A stretch of DNA of 64,000 nucleotides from NCEH01 sp040049195 (GCF_040049195.1 NZ_JBDZDL010000001.1), one strand, 5' to 3'; positions 34,287 through 43,675 are shown, counted from the first letter of the stretch. Notes: generated by a model not told the origin, from the letters alone. Made by a program: numbers and translations.

Positions 34287-34772
34287 ATGGCTTCGAAATG
34301 GACGGTCCGTTCCCTGTTCGCCGCCGCCGCTATCGGCGGGCTCACTCTCATGCCTTTTGCCGCCTTTACGCAGGTGAATGCACCTGCGCAGAAGCACGAG
34401 TCCTATGTGCCCCGTCTCGGCGACATCATGGAAACGATGCAGCTTCGGCATTTCAAGCTGTGGTTCGCAGGGCGCCTCGGCAATTGGGACCTTGCCGATT
34501 ACGAACTCGGGCAGATGCGGGCGAGTTTCCAGGATGCGCTGACCCTCTATCCCGGCATTCCGGTTGCCGACATGAGTTCCATGACCGAGCCGGCCCGCCT
34601 CATCGGCGAGGCGATCCAGGAAAAGAACGGGCCGAAGTTCGCCATCGCGTTCAATGATATGACCAATGCCTGCAACGCCTGCCATCAGTCGATCGGGCGC
34701 GGGTTCATCGTCGTGCAGGTGCCCACCTCTTCGCCCTTCAGCAACCAGTCTTTCGCGCCTCCGGCCAAATAG
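34287..34772 (+). CDS. Cytochrome c'-like secreted haem protein
   Basis: A 161-residue exported protein with a signal peptide (SLFAAAAIGGLTLMPFAAFTQ) and a single haem-attachment motif CNACH at 129-133 near the C-terminus. Long helix-forming stretches precede it (HFKLWFAGRLGNWDLADYEL). The late CxxCH after helices recalls class II cytochromes c', but the fold is not certain. The tail after the motif (about 28 residues) is unusual for that class. The start at 34287 has a GGAGA site. It is convergent with the Liv cluster and its partner is unknown. Confidence 0.72.
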   Translation: MASKWTVRSLFAAAAIGGLTLMPFAAFTQVNAPAQKHESYVPRLGDIMETMQLRHFKLWFAGRLGNWDLADYELGQMRASFQDALTLYPGIPVADMSSMTEPARLIGEAIQEKNGPKFAIAFNDMTNACNACHQSIGRGFIVVQVPTSSPFSNQSFAPPAK

Positions 34773-34782
34773 CCGTTGCGCA

Positions 34783-35484
34783 TCAGACCGAGAGCAATGC
34801 GTCGCGGCGTGCGGGATCGTCCGCCAGCGCCGCGAATGTGCCCTCGAACACGATGCGACCGCGCGCCATGACGCAGGCGCGATCGCAGATGAGTCCGGCG
34901 ACGTGGAGGTTCTGCTCGCACAGCAGGATCGAAAGCCCCTCGCGCTTCAGGGTCGTCACCGCCAGCGCGATTTGCTCCACGATCCGCGGCGCGAGCCCTT
35001 CGGAGGGTTCGTCCAGCAGCAACAGCAGCGGATTGCCCATGAGGGTGCGCGCGAGGGTGAGCATCTGCTGCTCGCCCCCGCTCATCTCGCCGCCCCGCCG
35101 TCGGCGCATCTCCGCCAGATTGGGGAACAGCGCGAACAGGCGCTCCACCGTCCAGGGCGCATGGCCCGGCCGGGCGGGGCGGCGGCCGACTTCCAGATTC
35201 TCCATCACGGTGAGGTCGGTGAAGATCCGCCGATCCTCCGGCACATAGCCGATGCCGGCCTGGGCGAGGTCGTGGGTTTGCAGGCGTGAGACGTCGCGGC
35301 CCTCCAGGCGCACCTGCCCGGTGCGGCGCGGGCCCTGTGCGATGATGGCGCGCAGGGTGGTGGATTTGCCAGCCCCATTGCGGCCGAGCAGGGCGAGCGC
35401 CTCGCCGGTCCGCACCTCCAGCGCCACATCGTGCAGAATCTGGGCATGGCCATAAAAGGCATCGAGATGCGCCACCTCAAGCAT
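34783..35484 (-). CDS. livF: Branched-chain amino acid/amide-type ABC transporter ATPase LivF
   Basis: A 233-residue ATPase with LDAFYGHAQILHDVALEV, Walker A GRNGAGKST, the LivF-typical GIGYVPEDRRIFTDLTVMENL, signature MSGGEQQMLTLARTLM and Walker B LLLLDEPSEGLAP. It is the last gene of the Liv cluster. The ATG at 35484 overlaps livG by 8 bases; the longer frame to 35547 lies inside livG. It works as a heterodimer with LivG. Confidence 0.93.
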   Translation of the reverse strand: MLEVAHLDAFYGHAQILHDVALEVRTGEALALLGRNGAGKSTTLRAIIAQGPRRTGQVRLEGRDVSRLQTHDLAQAGIGYVPEDRRIFTDLTVMENLEVGRRPARPGHAPWTVERLFALFPNLAEMRRRRGGEMSGGEQQMLTLARTLMGNPLLLLLDEPSEGLAPRIVEQIALAVTTLKREGLSILLCEQNLHVAGLICDRACVMARGRIVFEGTFAALADDPARRDALLSV

Positions 35485-36250
35485 CCGCGCCCCCCGCAAA
35501 GGTGAGGCCGGTGCCGAGATAGATGGCACGCACATGCGGATCGGCACGGATGGCGGCGGGCGAGCCTTGCGCGATCAGCGTGCCGCGATCCAGCACCAAA
35601 ACCCGGTCGGCATGCTCGAACACCACGTCCATATCGTGCTCGGTGAACAAAATGCCCATGTCGCGCTCCCGGGCGAGGCGGGCGGCCAGGCGCATCAGGG
35701 CGACGCGCTCGCCACTGGCCATGCCGGCGGTGGGTTCGTCCATGAGCAGGAGGCGCGGGCCGTTCGCCAGCGCGAGCGCGAGTTCCAGCCGCTTGATGTC
35801 CCCATAGGCGAGTTCCCCGCTGGCCCGTTCCGCCTGGTCCGCGAGCCCCACGAGGCGGAGCAGCGCGTCCGCTTCCTGCCTGTGTGCGCGGCCGGCGAAG
35901 CCGAAGGGACGGGCTAGCGCGCCATGGTGGGAGAGCAGGGCCACTGCCAGATTCTCCCGCACGCTCATGGAGGCGAAGGTGGCGGCGATCTGGAACGTGC
36001 GTCCCACCCCGAGACGGAACAGCCGGCGCGGCGGCGCGCCGGTGATCTCCTGGCCGGTGAGGCGCACGGTGCCCGCGTCTGGCTTCGCCTGCCCGCCCAG
36101 CAGGCTGAAGCAGGTGCTTTTCCCGGCGCCGTTGGGGCCGATGAGCGCCACGATCTCCCCGGCCGCCAGGGTGAAAGAGACATCGCGCACGGCGGCGACG
36201 CCGCCATAGGCCTTGGCGAGGCCGATGGCCTCGAGCAACGGCGGGCTCAT
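35477..36250 (-). CDS. livG: Branched-chain amino acid/amide-type ABC transporter ATPase LivG
   Basis: A 257-residue ATPase with AYGGVAAVRDVSFTL, Walker A GPNGAGKST, the Q-loop region FRLGVGRTFQIAATF, signature ELAYGDIKRLELALAL (an altered LSGGQ, normal for LivG) and Walker B LLLMDEPTAGM. The start overlaps the permease stop as ATGA. Together with LivF it drives the fused permease. Confidence 0.93.
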   Translation of the reverse strand: MSPPLLEAIGLAKAYGGVAAVRDVSFTLAAGEIVALIGPNGAGKSTCFSLLGGQAKPDAGTVRLTGQEITGAPPRRLFRLGVGRTFQIAATFASMSVRENLAVALLSHHGALARPFGFAGRAHRQEADALLRLVGLADQAERASGELAYGDIKRLELALALANGPRLLLMDEPTAGMASGERVALMRLAARLARERDMGILFTEHDMDVVFEHADRVLVLDRGTLIAQGSPAAIRADPHVRAIYLGTGLTFAGGADA

Positions 36251-38109
36251 GCGCCACCGCTCCCCAAGCGCGCGCGCAGGCGGGCCAGCGAACCCACGAT
36301 GCCGTGCGGAAAGGCCACCACCAGCAGCACGATGACCGCGCCGAGCACGAGCTTGGAATGCTCGGTCTGGCTCATCAGGCCTATGGACAGCAGCTTGTAG
36401 GCGATGGCGCCGACGATGCCTCCCGAGATGGTTTCAACCCCACCCAGGAGCACCATGGCAAGGGCATCCACCGAGAGCGGAATGCCCAGCGTATCGGGAA
36501 AGACACTGCCTTTCAGGAAGGCGAACAGCGCGCCGGCGAGCGCCGCGAACAGACCGGCGAGGGCGAATGCCGCCCATTGGATGCGATGGCGGTCAATGCC
36601 CAGCGCTTCGGCCCGCGCGGCATTGTCGCGCGCCGCGCGAAGGGCATAGCCGAAAGGTGAGAAGATGAGCATTCGCAAGGCTGCGACGCCCAGCGTCGCG
36701 AGGGCGAGGGCCAGCCAATAGAAGCCGGCGGGGGTCGCGGCGAGGCCTTGCGGCCAGATGCCAAGCAGGCCGTTGTCGCCGCCGGTCAGCTGGACCCACT
36801 GGAAAGCGATCGCCCAGGTGATCTGCGCGAAAGCGAGTGTCAGCATGGCGGAATAGACGCCCGACAGGCGTACGCAAAACCAGCCGAACAGAACCGCGCC
36901 GGCGAGGCCCAGGAGCGGACCGAGCAGGATCGCGCCGACCATGGAAAGCCCGGCGAGCTTCAAGGAGAATGCCGCGCCATAGGCGCCGAGGCCAAAATAG
37001 GCGGCGTGGCCGAAGGAGGGGAGGCCGCCTGCACCCATGAGAAAATGTAGGCTCGCGGCAAACAGCACTAAGATCGCAATCTCCGCGGCCACATTCAGCG
37101 CATAGGCGCTTGCGCCGAGCGGCAGCAGGGCGGCCACAAAGACGCCGCCGGCCATCGCCGCGCGCCCGCGCGCCGTCAATGGTCGCCATGGGGCAATGAA
37201 GGTGCCGATGGTCGTGCGCCCCGCGCCGTCGGCCCGGCCGAGCAGTCCGTACGGCCGCAGGACCAGCACCAGCGCCATCACCGCGAACACCAGCACCAGG
37301 GAAACCTGGGGCAGAATGAGGATGCCGAAGGCGTTCAATTCGCACACCAGTACAGCGGCCAGAAACGCGCCGGTGACCGACCCCAACCCGCCGATCACCA
37401 CCACGACAAACGCCTCCACGATGATCTTCAGATCCATGGAATGGTTCACCGCCTCGCGCGGCAATTGCAGCGCCCCGCCCAGCGCGGCGAGGAACACGCC
37501 GATAGCGAACACGGAGGTGAACAGCCATTTCTGGTTCACGCCGAGCGCCGCCACCATGTCCCGGTCCTGTGTTGCCGCACGCACCAGAATGCCCCAGCGG
37601 GTGGTGTGGAAGGCGAGCCAGATCGCTCCCAGCACCAAGGGTCCGAGTGCCACCAGGAACAAATCGTAGGCGGGGATCGCCTGGCCCAGAATATCCACCG
37701 CCCCCTTGAGGCCCGGTGCGCGGGGGCCGAGCAGGTCTTCCGGCCCGAAGATCAGCACCACCAGGTCCTGCACCATCAGCGTGACGCCCAAGGTTGCGAG
37801 CAATTGAAACAGCTCCGGCGCGCGGTAGATGCGGCGCAGGAGCAGGATTTCCATCGCCACGCCCAGCAAGGCCACGAGGCCGGCGGCGCACAGCAGGGCC
37901 GTCCAGAAGCCCAGCGCCCCGGACAACCGCTCCGTGAGGCTGTAGGCCACATAGGCGCCCAGCATGTAGAAGGCGCCATGGGCGAAGTTCACGATGCGCG
38001 TCACGCCGAAGATGATCGAAAGCCCGCTCGCCACCAGGAACAGCGAACAGGCGCTGGCGAGGCCGGTGAGGAACTGGGCGATGATGAAGTCCAAAGGCCT
38101 CGTCTCCAC
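36247..38109 (-). CDS. Fused LivH-LivM ABC transporter permease
   Basis: A 620-residue membrane protein that joins two normally separate permeases. Residues about 5-290 are LivH-like (GLASACSLFLVASGLSIIFG, VTRIVNFAHGAFYMLGAY, VVVIGGLGSVTGAFLAA). Residues about 330-610 are LivM-like (MGAGGLPSFGHAAYFGLGAY, ALRAARDNAARAEALGIDRH, VLLGGVETISGGIVGA). A single chain would form the whole translocation pore. The GTG at 38109 is taken as start; a TTG at 38094 with GAGG upstream, giving MDFIIAQ, is plausible. ATGA overlap with livG. Confidence 0.9.
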   Translation of the reverse strand: METRPLDFIIAQFLTGLASACSLFLVASGLSIIFGVTRIVNFAHGAFYMLGAYVAYSLTERLSGALGFWTALLCAAGLVALLGVAMEILLLRRIYRAPELFQLLATLGVTLMVQDLVVLIFGPEDLLGPRAPGLKGAVDILGQAIPAYDLFLVALGPLVLGAIWLAFHTTRWGILVRAATQDRDMVAALGVNQKWLFTSVFAIGVFLAALGGALQLPREAVNHSMDLKIIVEAFVVVVIGGLGSVTGAFLAAVLVCELNAFGILILPQVSLVLVFAVMALVLVLRPYGLLGRADGAGRTTIGTFIAPWRPLTARGRAAMAGGVFVAALLPLGASAYALNVAAEIAILVLFAASLHFLMGAGGLPSFGHAAYFGLGAYGAAFSLKLAGLSMVGAILLGPLLGLAGAVLFGWFCVRLSGVYSAMLTLAFAQITWAIAFQWVQLTGGDNGLLGIWPQGLAATPAGFYWLALALATLGVAALRMLIFSPFGYALRAARDNAARAEALGIDRHRIQWAAFALAGLFAALAGALFAFLKGSVFPDTLGIPLSVDALAMVLLGGVETISGGIVGAIAYKLLSIGLMSQTEHSKLVLGAVIVLLVVAFPHGIVGSLARLRARLGSGGA

Positions 38110-38203
38110 GCCTTGGTTTGGCCGGGGGCGTCACTCACCTCGCACCGAGGGGAAGAGGTTGCCCCATCGCTGGCGGGTGGGGGGCGCCATGCTTCGAGAG
38201 CTT

Positions 38204-38238
38204 CACCCTCGCCCCAACCTTTTCCTTCTCGGGAGAGG
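38204..38238. repeat. Interspersed palindromic repeat, degenerate copy
   Basis: CACCCTCGCCCCAACC followed by CTTCTCGGGAGAGG. It resembles the copies at 9-32 and 62868-62892 and lies between the livK-like gene and the fused permease gene. Confidence 0.4.
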
Positions 38239-38261
38239 AGGCGGGCAGGGCGCGTCAAAAC

Positions 38262-39467
38262 CTATTGCGCCGGGCGGAGCTTTGCGGCCTCTTCCTCGCT
38301 CGGCAGATAGGCGGCGCCGTCGCGATAGACGAAGTCCACCATCCGGCCCTGGCCGTCCTGGACCGTGGTCTTGCCCACGAAGGCGCCGAGGGTGGACTGG
38401 TGATCCCCCTTGCGGAACACGATGGGCCCGAACGGGCTGATGAGGGAAATGCCTTCGGCGGCGGCGATCAGCTTGTCGGTGTCGGTTGAACCGGCCTTGC
38501 CGATGATTGCGGCGGCCGCCTTGATGGTGGAATAGCCCACCACCGAGCCGAGGCGGGGATAATCGTTGAACTTCGCCCGGTACGCCTTCAGGAACGCGTC
38601 GTGCTCCGGGGTGTGGATCGCGTACCAGGGATAGCCCGTCACGATCCAGCCTTGCGGCGCCTCGTCTTTCAGCGGGTCGAGATATTCCGGCTCGCCGGTC
38701 AGGAAGCTGACCACGGCGCGGTCCTTGAACAGGCCGCGGGTATTGCCCTCGCGCACCAGCTTGGCGAGGTCGGGTCCGAAGGTGACGTTCAAGATCGCAT
38801 CGGGCTTGGCGGCGGCGATGGCCTGGACCACGGGGCCGGCGTCGATCTTGCCCTGGGGCGGCCATTGCTCGGCCACCCATTCCACGTCCGGCCGTTTCGC
38901 CGAGAGCAGCTTCTTGAACACCGCGACGGCGGACTGGCCATATTCGTAATTGGGCGCGATGGTCGCCCAGCGCTTGGCGGGAAGCTTGGCCGCTTCCTCC
39001 GCCAGCATGGCTGCCTGCATGTAATTGGAGGGGCGCAGGCGGAAGGTATAAGCGTTGCCCTTCTCCCAGGAGATAGCGTCGGTCAGCGGCTCGGCTGCGA
39101 GGAAGAACACCTTCTTCTGCTTGGCGAAATCGGAGACCGCAAGGCCGATGTGGGAGAAGAAGGTGCCGGCGAGCATGGCCACCTGATCGGACGAGACCAA
39201 TTCGTTGGCGGCGGTCACCGCATCGGCCGGCTTGCCGGCATCGTCCTTGGAAATCACCACCAGCTTCTTGCCGAGCAGGCCGCCAGCGGCGTTCACCTCG
39301 TCGACGGCGAGTTGCCAGCCCTTGCGGTACGGTTCGGTGAAGGCGGGCAGAGTGGAATAGGAATTGATCTCGCCGATCTTGATCTCACCCTGTTGGGCAA
39401 GGGCCGCCGAGGCGAACAGGGTGGCGCCGACGGCCAACGCCGCAACGGAAGCGGACAGCGTGCGCAT
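38262..39467 (-). CDS. livK: Liv-type ABC transporter substrate-binding protein
   Basis: A 401-residue type I periplasmic binding protein. The signal peptide ends ASAALAQ near residue 24. The mature start QGEIKIGEINSYSTLPAFTEPYRKGW, then VDEVNAAGGLLGKKLVVISKDDAGKP, is typical of the amino acid/amide-binding family. The ligand is not readable. The ATG at 39467 with GGAGAGGTTGAGG upstream is preferred to a TTG at 39473. It is first in the cluster K-HM-G-F; 152 bases with a repeat separate it from the permease. Confidence 0.9.
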   Translation of the reverse strand: MRTLSASVAALAVGATLFASAALAQQGEIKIGEINSYSTLPAFTEPYRKGWQLAVDEVNAAGGLLGKKLVVISKDDAGKPADAVTAANELVSSDQVAMLAGTFFSHIGLAVSDFAKQKKVFFLAAEPLTDAISWEKGNAYTFRLRPSNYMQAAMLAEEAAKLPAKRWATIAPNYEYGQSAVAVFKKLLSAKRPDVEWVAEQWPPQGKIDAGPVVQAIAAAKPDAILNVTFGPDLAKLVREGNTRGLFKDRAVVSFLTGEPEYLDPLKDEAPQGWIVTGYPWYAIHTPEHDAFLKAYRAKFNDYPRLGSVVGYSTIKAAAAIIGKAGSTDTDKLIAAAEGISLISPFGPIVFRKGDHQSTLGAFVGKTTVQDGQGRMVDFVYRDGAAYLPSEEEAAKLRPAQ

Positions 39468-39626
39468 CCTCAACCTCTCCTTCGCAGAGCCGGCGCGCCG
39501 CGGGGCGTTCCCCGTTCGGAAAGGCGGCGCCGACCCCTTGCGGATACGCGAGGTAAGGCCGGAAGTCGAGCGCGTCAGGATCGAGCGCGTCAGGCCGTGC
39601 GATGCCGGCGATAGGGCGCGCGCAAG

Positions 39627-39905
39627 CTATTGGGCGCGCTTCGCCTGCGCTGCGGCGAGGGCGGTGCGGCAGCCTTCGCTGACCTGGTCCGCCTGTTTTT
39701 GAAGGCATTGCACGATTCGGCCGCCGCCCGGCTGAATTCCGACGCACAGCTTCTGCGCGTCGGCGCGGCAGGCCTGCTGAGCCGACTTGGTCGCCGCCGA
39801 TGCGGCGTCTTGGGCCAGTACCGGGGGCGCGGCGAAAACGCACTGAATGAGAAAAGAGAGCGCGAGCCGGGATGCAGCGCGGCGGGGGAATGCGATAGCA
39901 GGCAC
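39627..39905 (-). CDS. Small secreted cysteine-rich repeat protein
   Basis: A 92-residue protein with a signal peptide (SRLALSFLIQCVFAAPPVLAQ) and a mature domain with four cysteines: QQACRADAQKLCVGI and IVQCLQKQADQVSEGCRTAL. The C-x7-C and C-x11-C layout resembles the cysteine-rich repeat first described in Golgi apparatus protein 1 and common in short proteobacterial proteins. Function unknown. A GTG start follows GGAG by 7 bases. Confidence 0.72.
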   Translation of the reverse strand: MPAIAFPRRAASRLALSFLIQCVFAAPPVLAQDAASAATKSAQQACRADAQKLCVGIQPGGGRIVQCLQKQADQVSEGCRTALAAAQAKRAQ

Positions 39906-40038
39906 GGGAAGGCTCCGCTCGGTGCGGCGCCACCAGGCTGCCGCTTCACCACCGGCACCATGGCGACCGGCGGTTGCCCGCCGATGTCCGCATGTTTCCG
40001 GGCCGTTCGCATCTGTGAGGTTTTGTAACAGCTACACC

Positions 40039-41352
40039 TCAGCGGCGCAGGCGGTTCAGCACGTCGGCATTGGGATAGCCGTCCGGAATCATGCCGCTCT
40101 TGATCTGGAAATCCTGTACCGCGACGCGCGTCTTGGTGCCGAGGATGCCGTCGGGATTGCCGATATCATAGCCGCGCTGCAGCAGGAGGGACTGCATCTC
40201 CACCCGCTCGGCGCGGGTCAAGGTGCGTTCGCCCGCGGGCCAGGAGGCCACGAACGGCCCGCCGCCCCGCAGCCGGTCCGACAGATGGCCGATGGCCAGG
40301 GCATAGGCGTCCGCCGGGTTGTACCTCAGGATCGAGCTGAAGTTCGGCAGCATCAGGAAGGCCGGTCCCTTGGCGCCGGTGGGGAGCAGCAGAAAGGCGG
40401 TGTCCGTCGCGCGCGGAAACGCCTTGCCACCCGGCCGGGTGATGCCGAGCGAGGCCCATTGGGCGAGGCTGTAGCGCTTGGAGCGATCCACATAGCGATA
40501 ATCGAAGTTCGCCGGCAGGACGACCTCATATCCCCAGGTCTTGCCGAACTGCCACCCATCGAGCTTGAGATTGTTCGCGGTGGAGGCGATCACGTCCGGG
40601 ATGGAATCCACCACGTTGCGATGGCCGTCGCCGTCGAAATCCACTGCGAAGCGCTGGAAACTGGTGGGCATGAACTGGGTCGGACCGAAGGCGCCCGCCC
40701 AGGACCCCTTGAGATGGTCGGCAGGCACATCGCCCTTGTCGAGGATCTGCAGGGTGGCGATGAATTCGTCGCGGAAATAATCCTGCCGCCGCCCGATGCA
40801 GGCGAGCGTGGCCGTGGAGCGCAGGACCGAGCGCGAGCCCATGCCGTTGGGATTGCCGTAGTCGCTTTCGATGCCCCAGATGGCGGCGACCGCGTAGCGG
40901 TCCACCTTATAGGCCTTTTCCACGGCGTCGAAGATCGGCTTATACTTCGCCAGGATTTCTTTGCCCTTGGCGATGCGCTTCTCGCTCACCAGCATGTTCA
41001 CATAATCGCCCAGCGCGCGGGAGAATTCCGGCTGGCTGTCGAGATAGTCCATGATCTTCATGTCGGGCTCGAGGCCCGTGGTGAAGCGCTCGAAGCCACG
41101 CTGGGAAACGCCTTTCGCCTGAGCGAGGGGCCACATGCTGGCGATGCAATTGGGGAAATTGGCCTGCGCCTGGGCAATCGCCTCGGGCGTCATGAGCGGA
41201 TGGCTGGCGGGGCGGGTGGCCTCGGGCGTCGGATTGGCGGGAAATCCGAAGATCGAGCCTGTCACCTGTGCCTGTGCCCCGGCGGGGGTGAGCCCTGCCA
41301 GGGAAAGGCCAAAAGCGATGGCGAGCGCTCCGCCGGTTGTCTTCAGCGCCAT
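40039..41352 (-). CDS. Lytic murein transglycosylase with peptidoglycan-binding domain
   Basis: A 437-residue MltB-family protein. It has a signal peptide (LAIAFGLSLAGLTPAGAQA), a catalytic domain (about 65-355) with AAIWGIESDYGN carrying the catalytic glutamate, and GAFGPTQFMPTSF. A C-terminal PG_binding_1 domain (about 370-435: LLLQRGYDIGNPDGILGTKTRVAVQDFQ) follows. It cleaves peptidoglycan with formation of 1,6-anhydromuramic acid in the periplasm. It lies upstream of the small cysteine-rich gene, 133 bases apart, and probably has its own promoter. Confidence 0.94.
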   Translation of the reverse strand: MALKTTGGALAIAFGLSLAGLTPAGAQAQVTGSIFGFPANPTPEATRPASHPLMTPEAIAQAQANFPNCIASMWPLAQAKGVSQRGFERFTTGLEPDMKIMDYLDSQPEFSRALGDYVNMLVSEKRIAKGKEILAKYKPIFDAVEKAYKVDRYAVAAIWGIESDYGNPNGMGSRSVLRSTATLACIGRRQDYFRDEFIATLQILDKGDVPADHLKGSWAGAFGPTQFMPTSFQRFAVDFDGDGHRNVVDSIPDVIASTANNLKLDGWQFGKTWGYEVVLPANFDYRYVDRSKRYSLAQWASLGITRPGGKAFPRATDTAFLLLPTGAKGPAFLMLPNFSSILRYNPADAYALAIGHLSDRLRGGGPFVASWPAGERTLTRAERVEMQSLLLQRGYDIGNPDGILGTKTRVAVQDFQIKSGMIPDGYPNADVLNRLRR

Positions 41353-41480
41353 GACTGCCCTCTTCGCTGCGCGGCGCGCAGATGTCGCCCCACGGATTCC
41401 ATGACCGCTAATGGGCAGTCCATATGGTTGCTCTGTGGTTAACGTAGGGCAACTTTATCCGCGCCGGTCAGCGAACAGAG

Positions 41481-42470
41481 TTAAATCTTCTCCCGTCCCG
41501 CAAGGCTGCGCTCCCAGTCCAGCGCATGGGCAACGATGGTGGGCAGATCGTCGAGCTTCGGGGCCCAGCCGAGCTGCGCCTGGATGCGATCGGACGCTGC
41601 GACGATGGCGGCGGGGTCGCCGGCGCGGCGCGGCGAATAGGTGACGGGGAAATCGACCCCAGAAACCGCCTTCACCGTCTCCACCACGTCCAGGACCGAA
41701 TAGCCCCGGCCGTAGCCGCAGTTGAAGATGTCGCTCTCGCCCCCGGCCCGCAGGTGGGCGAGCGCGTCGAGATGGGCGGCGGCAAGATCGGTCACGTGGA
41801 TATAGTCCCGCAGGCAGGTGCCGTCGGGGGTCTCGTAATCCGTGCCGAACACGTGCAGGCCGGGTCGCTTGCCGAGCGCCGCCTCGCAGGCGACCTTGAT
41901 GAGATGAGTAGCGCCGGCGGTCGATTGACCGGAGCGCCCCTTGGGATCGGCACCTGCCACGTTGAAATACCGCAGCGCGACATAATGCAGCGGGAAGGCG
42001 GCGCCGGCGTCACGCATCATCCATTCGCTCATCAGCTTCGAGCGTCCATAGGGCGAAATGGGATTGAGCGCGGCATGCTCGTCCACGGGCTCGGTGCCGA
42101 CCATGCCGTAGACGGCGGCGGTGGAGGAGAAGATGAAATGCGGTACGCCCGCACCGACCACAGCCTCCAATAAGGCGCGGGTCTTCACGGTATTGGCCAG
42201 ATAATAACCGAGCGGGTCGGCCACAGAATCCGGCACGACAATCCGTGCGGCGAAGTGAATAACGGCCTCAACGCCGTATTGCCGCACGGTCTGCGCCACC
42301 AAGGCGGAGTCGCTGACATCTCCTTGAACGAAAACAGCCGCCTCCGGCACCGCCCAACGAAATCCGGTTGAAAGATCGTCCAGCACCACGACCGCTTCGC
42401 CGGCATCGAGAAGCGCCAGCACCATGTGGCTGCCGATATAGCCGGCGCCGCCTGTAACCAGAATCGCCAT
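41481..42470 (-). CDS. galE: UDP-glucose 4-epimerase
   Basis: A 329-residue extended short-chain dehydrogenase. It has the NAD-binding VTGGAGYIGSHM, FSSTAAVYG, the YGRSK catalytic Tyr/Lys pair, NVAGADPKGRSGQ, and GTCLRDYIHVTDLAAAHLDAL, typical of GalE. It interconverts UDP-glucose and UDP-galactose. AAGGA precedes the ATG at 42470. It is divergent from galU, so both ends of UDP-sugar supply sit together; they could feed the polysaccharide locus about 22 kb away. Confidence 0.95.
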   Translation of the reverse strand: MAILVTGGAGYIGSHMVLALLDAGEAVVVLDDLSTGFRWAVPEAAVFVQGDVSDSALVAQTVRQYGVEAVIHFAARIVVPDSVADPLGYYLANTVKTRALLEAVVGAGVPHFIFSSTAAVYGMVGTEPVDEHAALNPISPYGRSKLMSEWMMRDAGAAFPLHYVALRYFNVAGADPKGRSGQSTAGATHLIKVACEAALGKRPGLHVFGTDYETPDGTCLRDYIHVTDLAAAHLDALAHLRAGGESDIFNCGYGRGYSVLDVVETVKAVSGVDFPVTYSPRRAGDPAAIVAASDRIQAQLGWAPKLDDLPTIVAHALDWERSLAGREKI

Positions 42471-42671
42471 GTCCTTATCCCTCTGCCCGCGCCAGCCTCT
42501 TTGGGCCGTCTGCATTCGGGCGGCTATTGTGCGGTGCATTCATCGCTTCGGTCCACCTCTGGCGAACCATTTCGACGCGGATGCGTTACCTCCACGGATA
42601 CAGCAACGTCAAAGGCAATCGCGCGGTGCGTCACACTGCGGCAGCCGTTAGCAATACGACGATCGAGTGCT

Positions 42672-42700
42672 TTGCCGGACGCCGGACCCACGTGCTAGAA
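42672..42700 (+). promoter_or_regulatory. Candidate sigma-70 promoter of galU
   Basis: TTGCCG at 42672-42677 and CTAGAA at 42695-42700 with a 17-base spacer, 35 bases before the start codon. This fits the alphaproteobacterial housekeeping pattern. Confidence 0.4.
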
Positions 42701-42735
42701 GCCCTTGTCTCCCGAAACTGAATGGTGCTCATTCC

Positions 42736-43617
42736 ATGCCGAAGCCTCTGCGGAAAGCCATCCTGCCGGTTGCCGGCCTCGGTACGCGCTTCCTGCCCGC
42801 CACCAAGGCGGTTCCCAAGGAAATGCTGACCGTGGTCGACCGGCCGGTCGTTCAGCATGTCGTGGACGAGGCACGTGCCGCCGGCATCGAGCACATCGTT
42901 TTCGTCACCGGTCGCAACAAGGCGGTCATCGAAGATCATTTCGACCGGCAGTTCGAGCTCGAGAAGACGCTCGTGGATCGCGGCAAGACGGCGGAACTGG
43001 AGCAGCTCGACCGCGACACGCCGAAGGCGGGCACCACCTCCTTTACGCGCCAGCAATTGCCGCTCGGCCTCGGGCATGCGGTGTGGTGCGCGCGCGATCT
43101 GATCGGCGACGAGCCGTTCGCGCTGTTGCTGCCCGACATGCTGCACCTGCCCAAGAACGGCAAAGGCTGCCTCGGCAAGATGGTCGAAGCCTACGAGCAC
43201 ACCGGCGGAAATGTCATTTCGGTCTATGAAGTGCCGGACGACCAGACCCATCAATATGGCATCGTCGGCACCTCTTCCGCCCCGGGGTTCGTTCCTGAAA
43301 TTACACAAATGGTGGAAAAGCCCGCCCGCGGCACCGCGCCGACCAACCTCGCCATTTCGGGTCGCTATATCCTGCAGCCGACGATCTTCGATCTCCTCGC
43401 GAAGCAGGGACAGGGTGCGGGCGGTGAAATTCAGCTCACCGATTCGATGCTGAAGCTGATGGAGCGGGAGCGTTTCTTCGCCGTGACCTTCGACGGCGCG
43501 GTCTATGATTGCGGCTCCAAGATTGGGTTCTTGATGGCCAATGTCGCTTACGCGCTCATGCGTCCTGATATCGAGCCCGAATTCCGCTCGGAATTGACCT
43601 CGTTCCTGAAGATGTGA
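42736..43617 (+). CDS. galU: UTP--glucose-1-phosphate uridylyltransferase
   Basis: A 293-residue nucleotidyltransferase. The N-terminal AILPVAGLGTRFLPATKAVP is the GalU signature, followed by KEMLTVVDRPVVQHVVDEA, PLGLGHAVWCARDLIG and ALLLPDMLH. It makes UDP-glucose from UTP and glucose-1-phosphate, the entry point for many cell-surface polymers. It is divergent from galE across 265 bases. The ATG at 42736 starts the family sequence. Confidence 0.95.
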   Translation: MPKPLRKAILPVAGLGTRFLPATKAVPKEMLTVVDRPVVQHVVDEARAAGIEHIVFVTGRNKAVIEDHFDRQFELEKTLVDRGKTAELEQLDRDTPKAGTTSFTRQQLPLGLGHAVWCARDLIGDEPFALLLPDMLHLPKNGKGCLGKMVEAYEHTGGNVISVYEVPDDQTHQYGIVGTSSAPGFVPEITQMVEKPARGTAPTNLAISGRYILQPTIFDLLAKQGQGAGGEIQLTDSMLKLMERERFFAVTFDGAVYDCGSKIGFLMANVAYALMRPDIEPEFRSELTSFLKM

Positions 43618-43675
43618 CGTAACGGCGGTAGGGCGCGACGTTATCAGGATACCCGCGAAGCCGTCGCGCCTTGCC

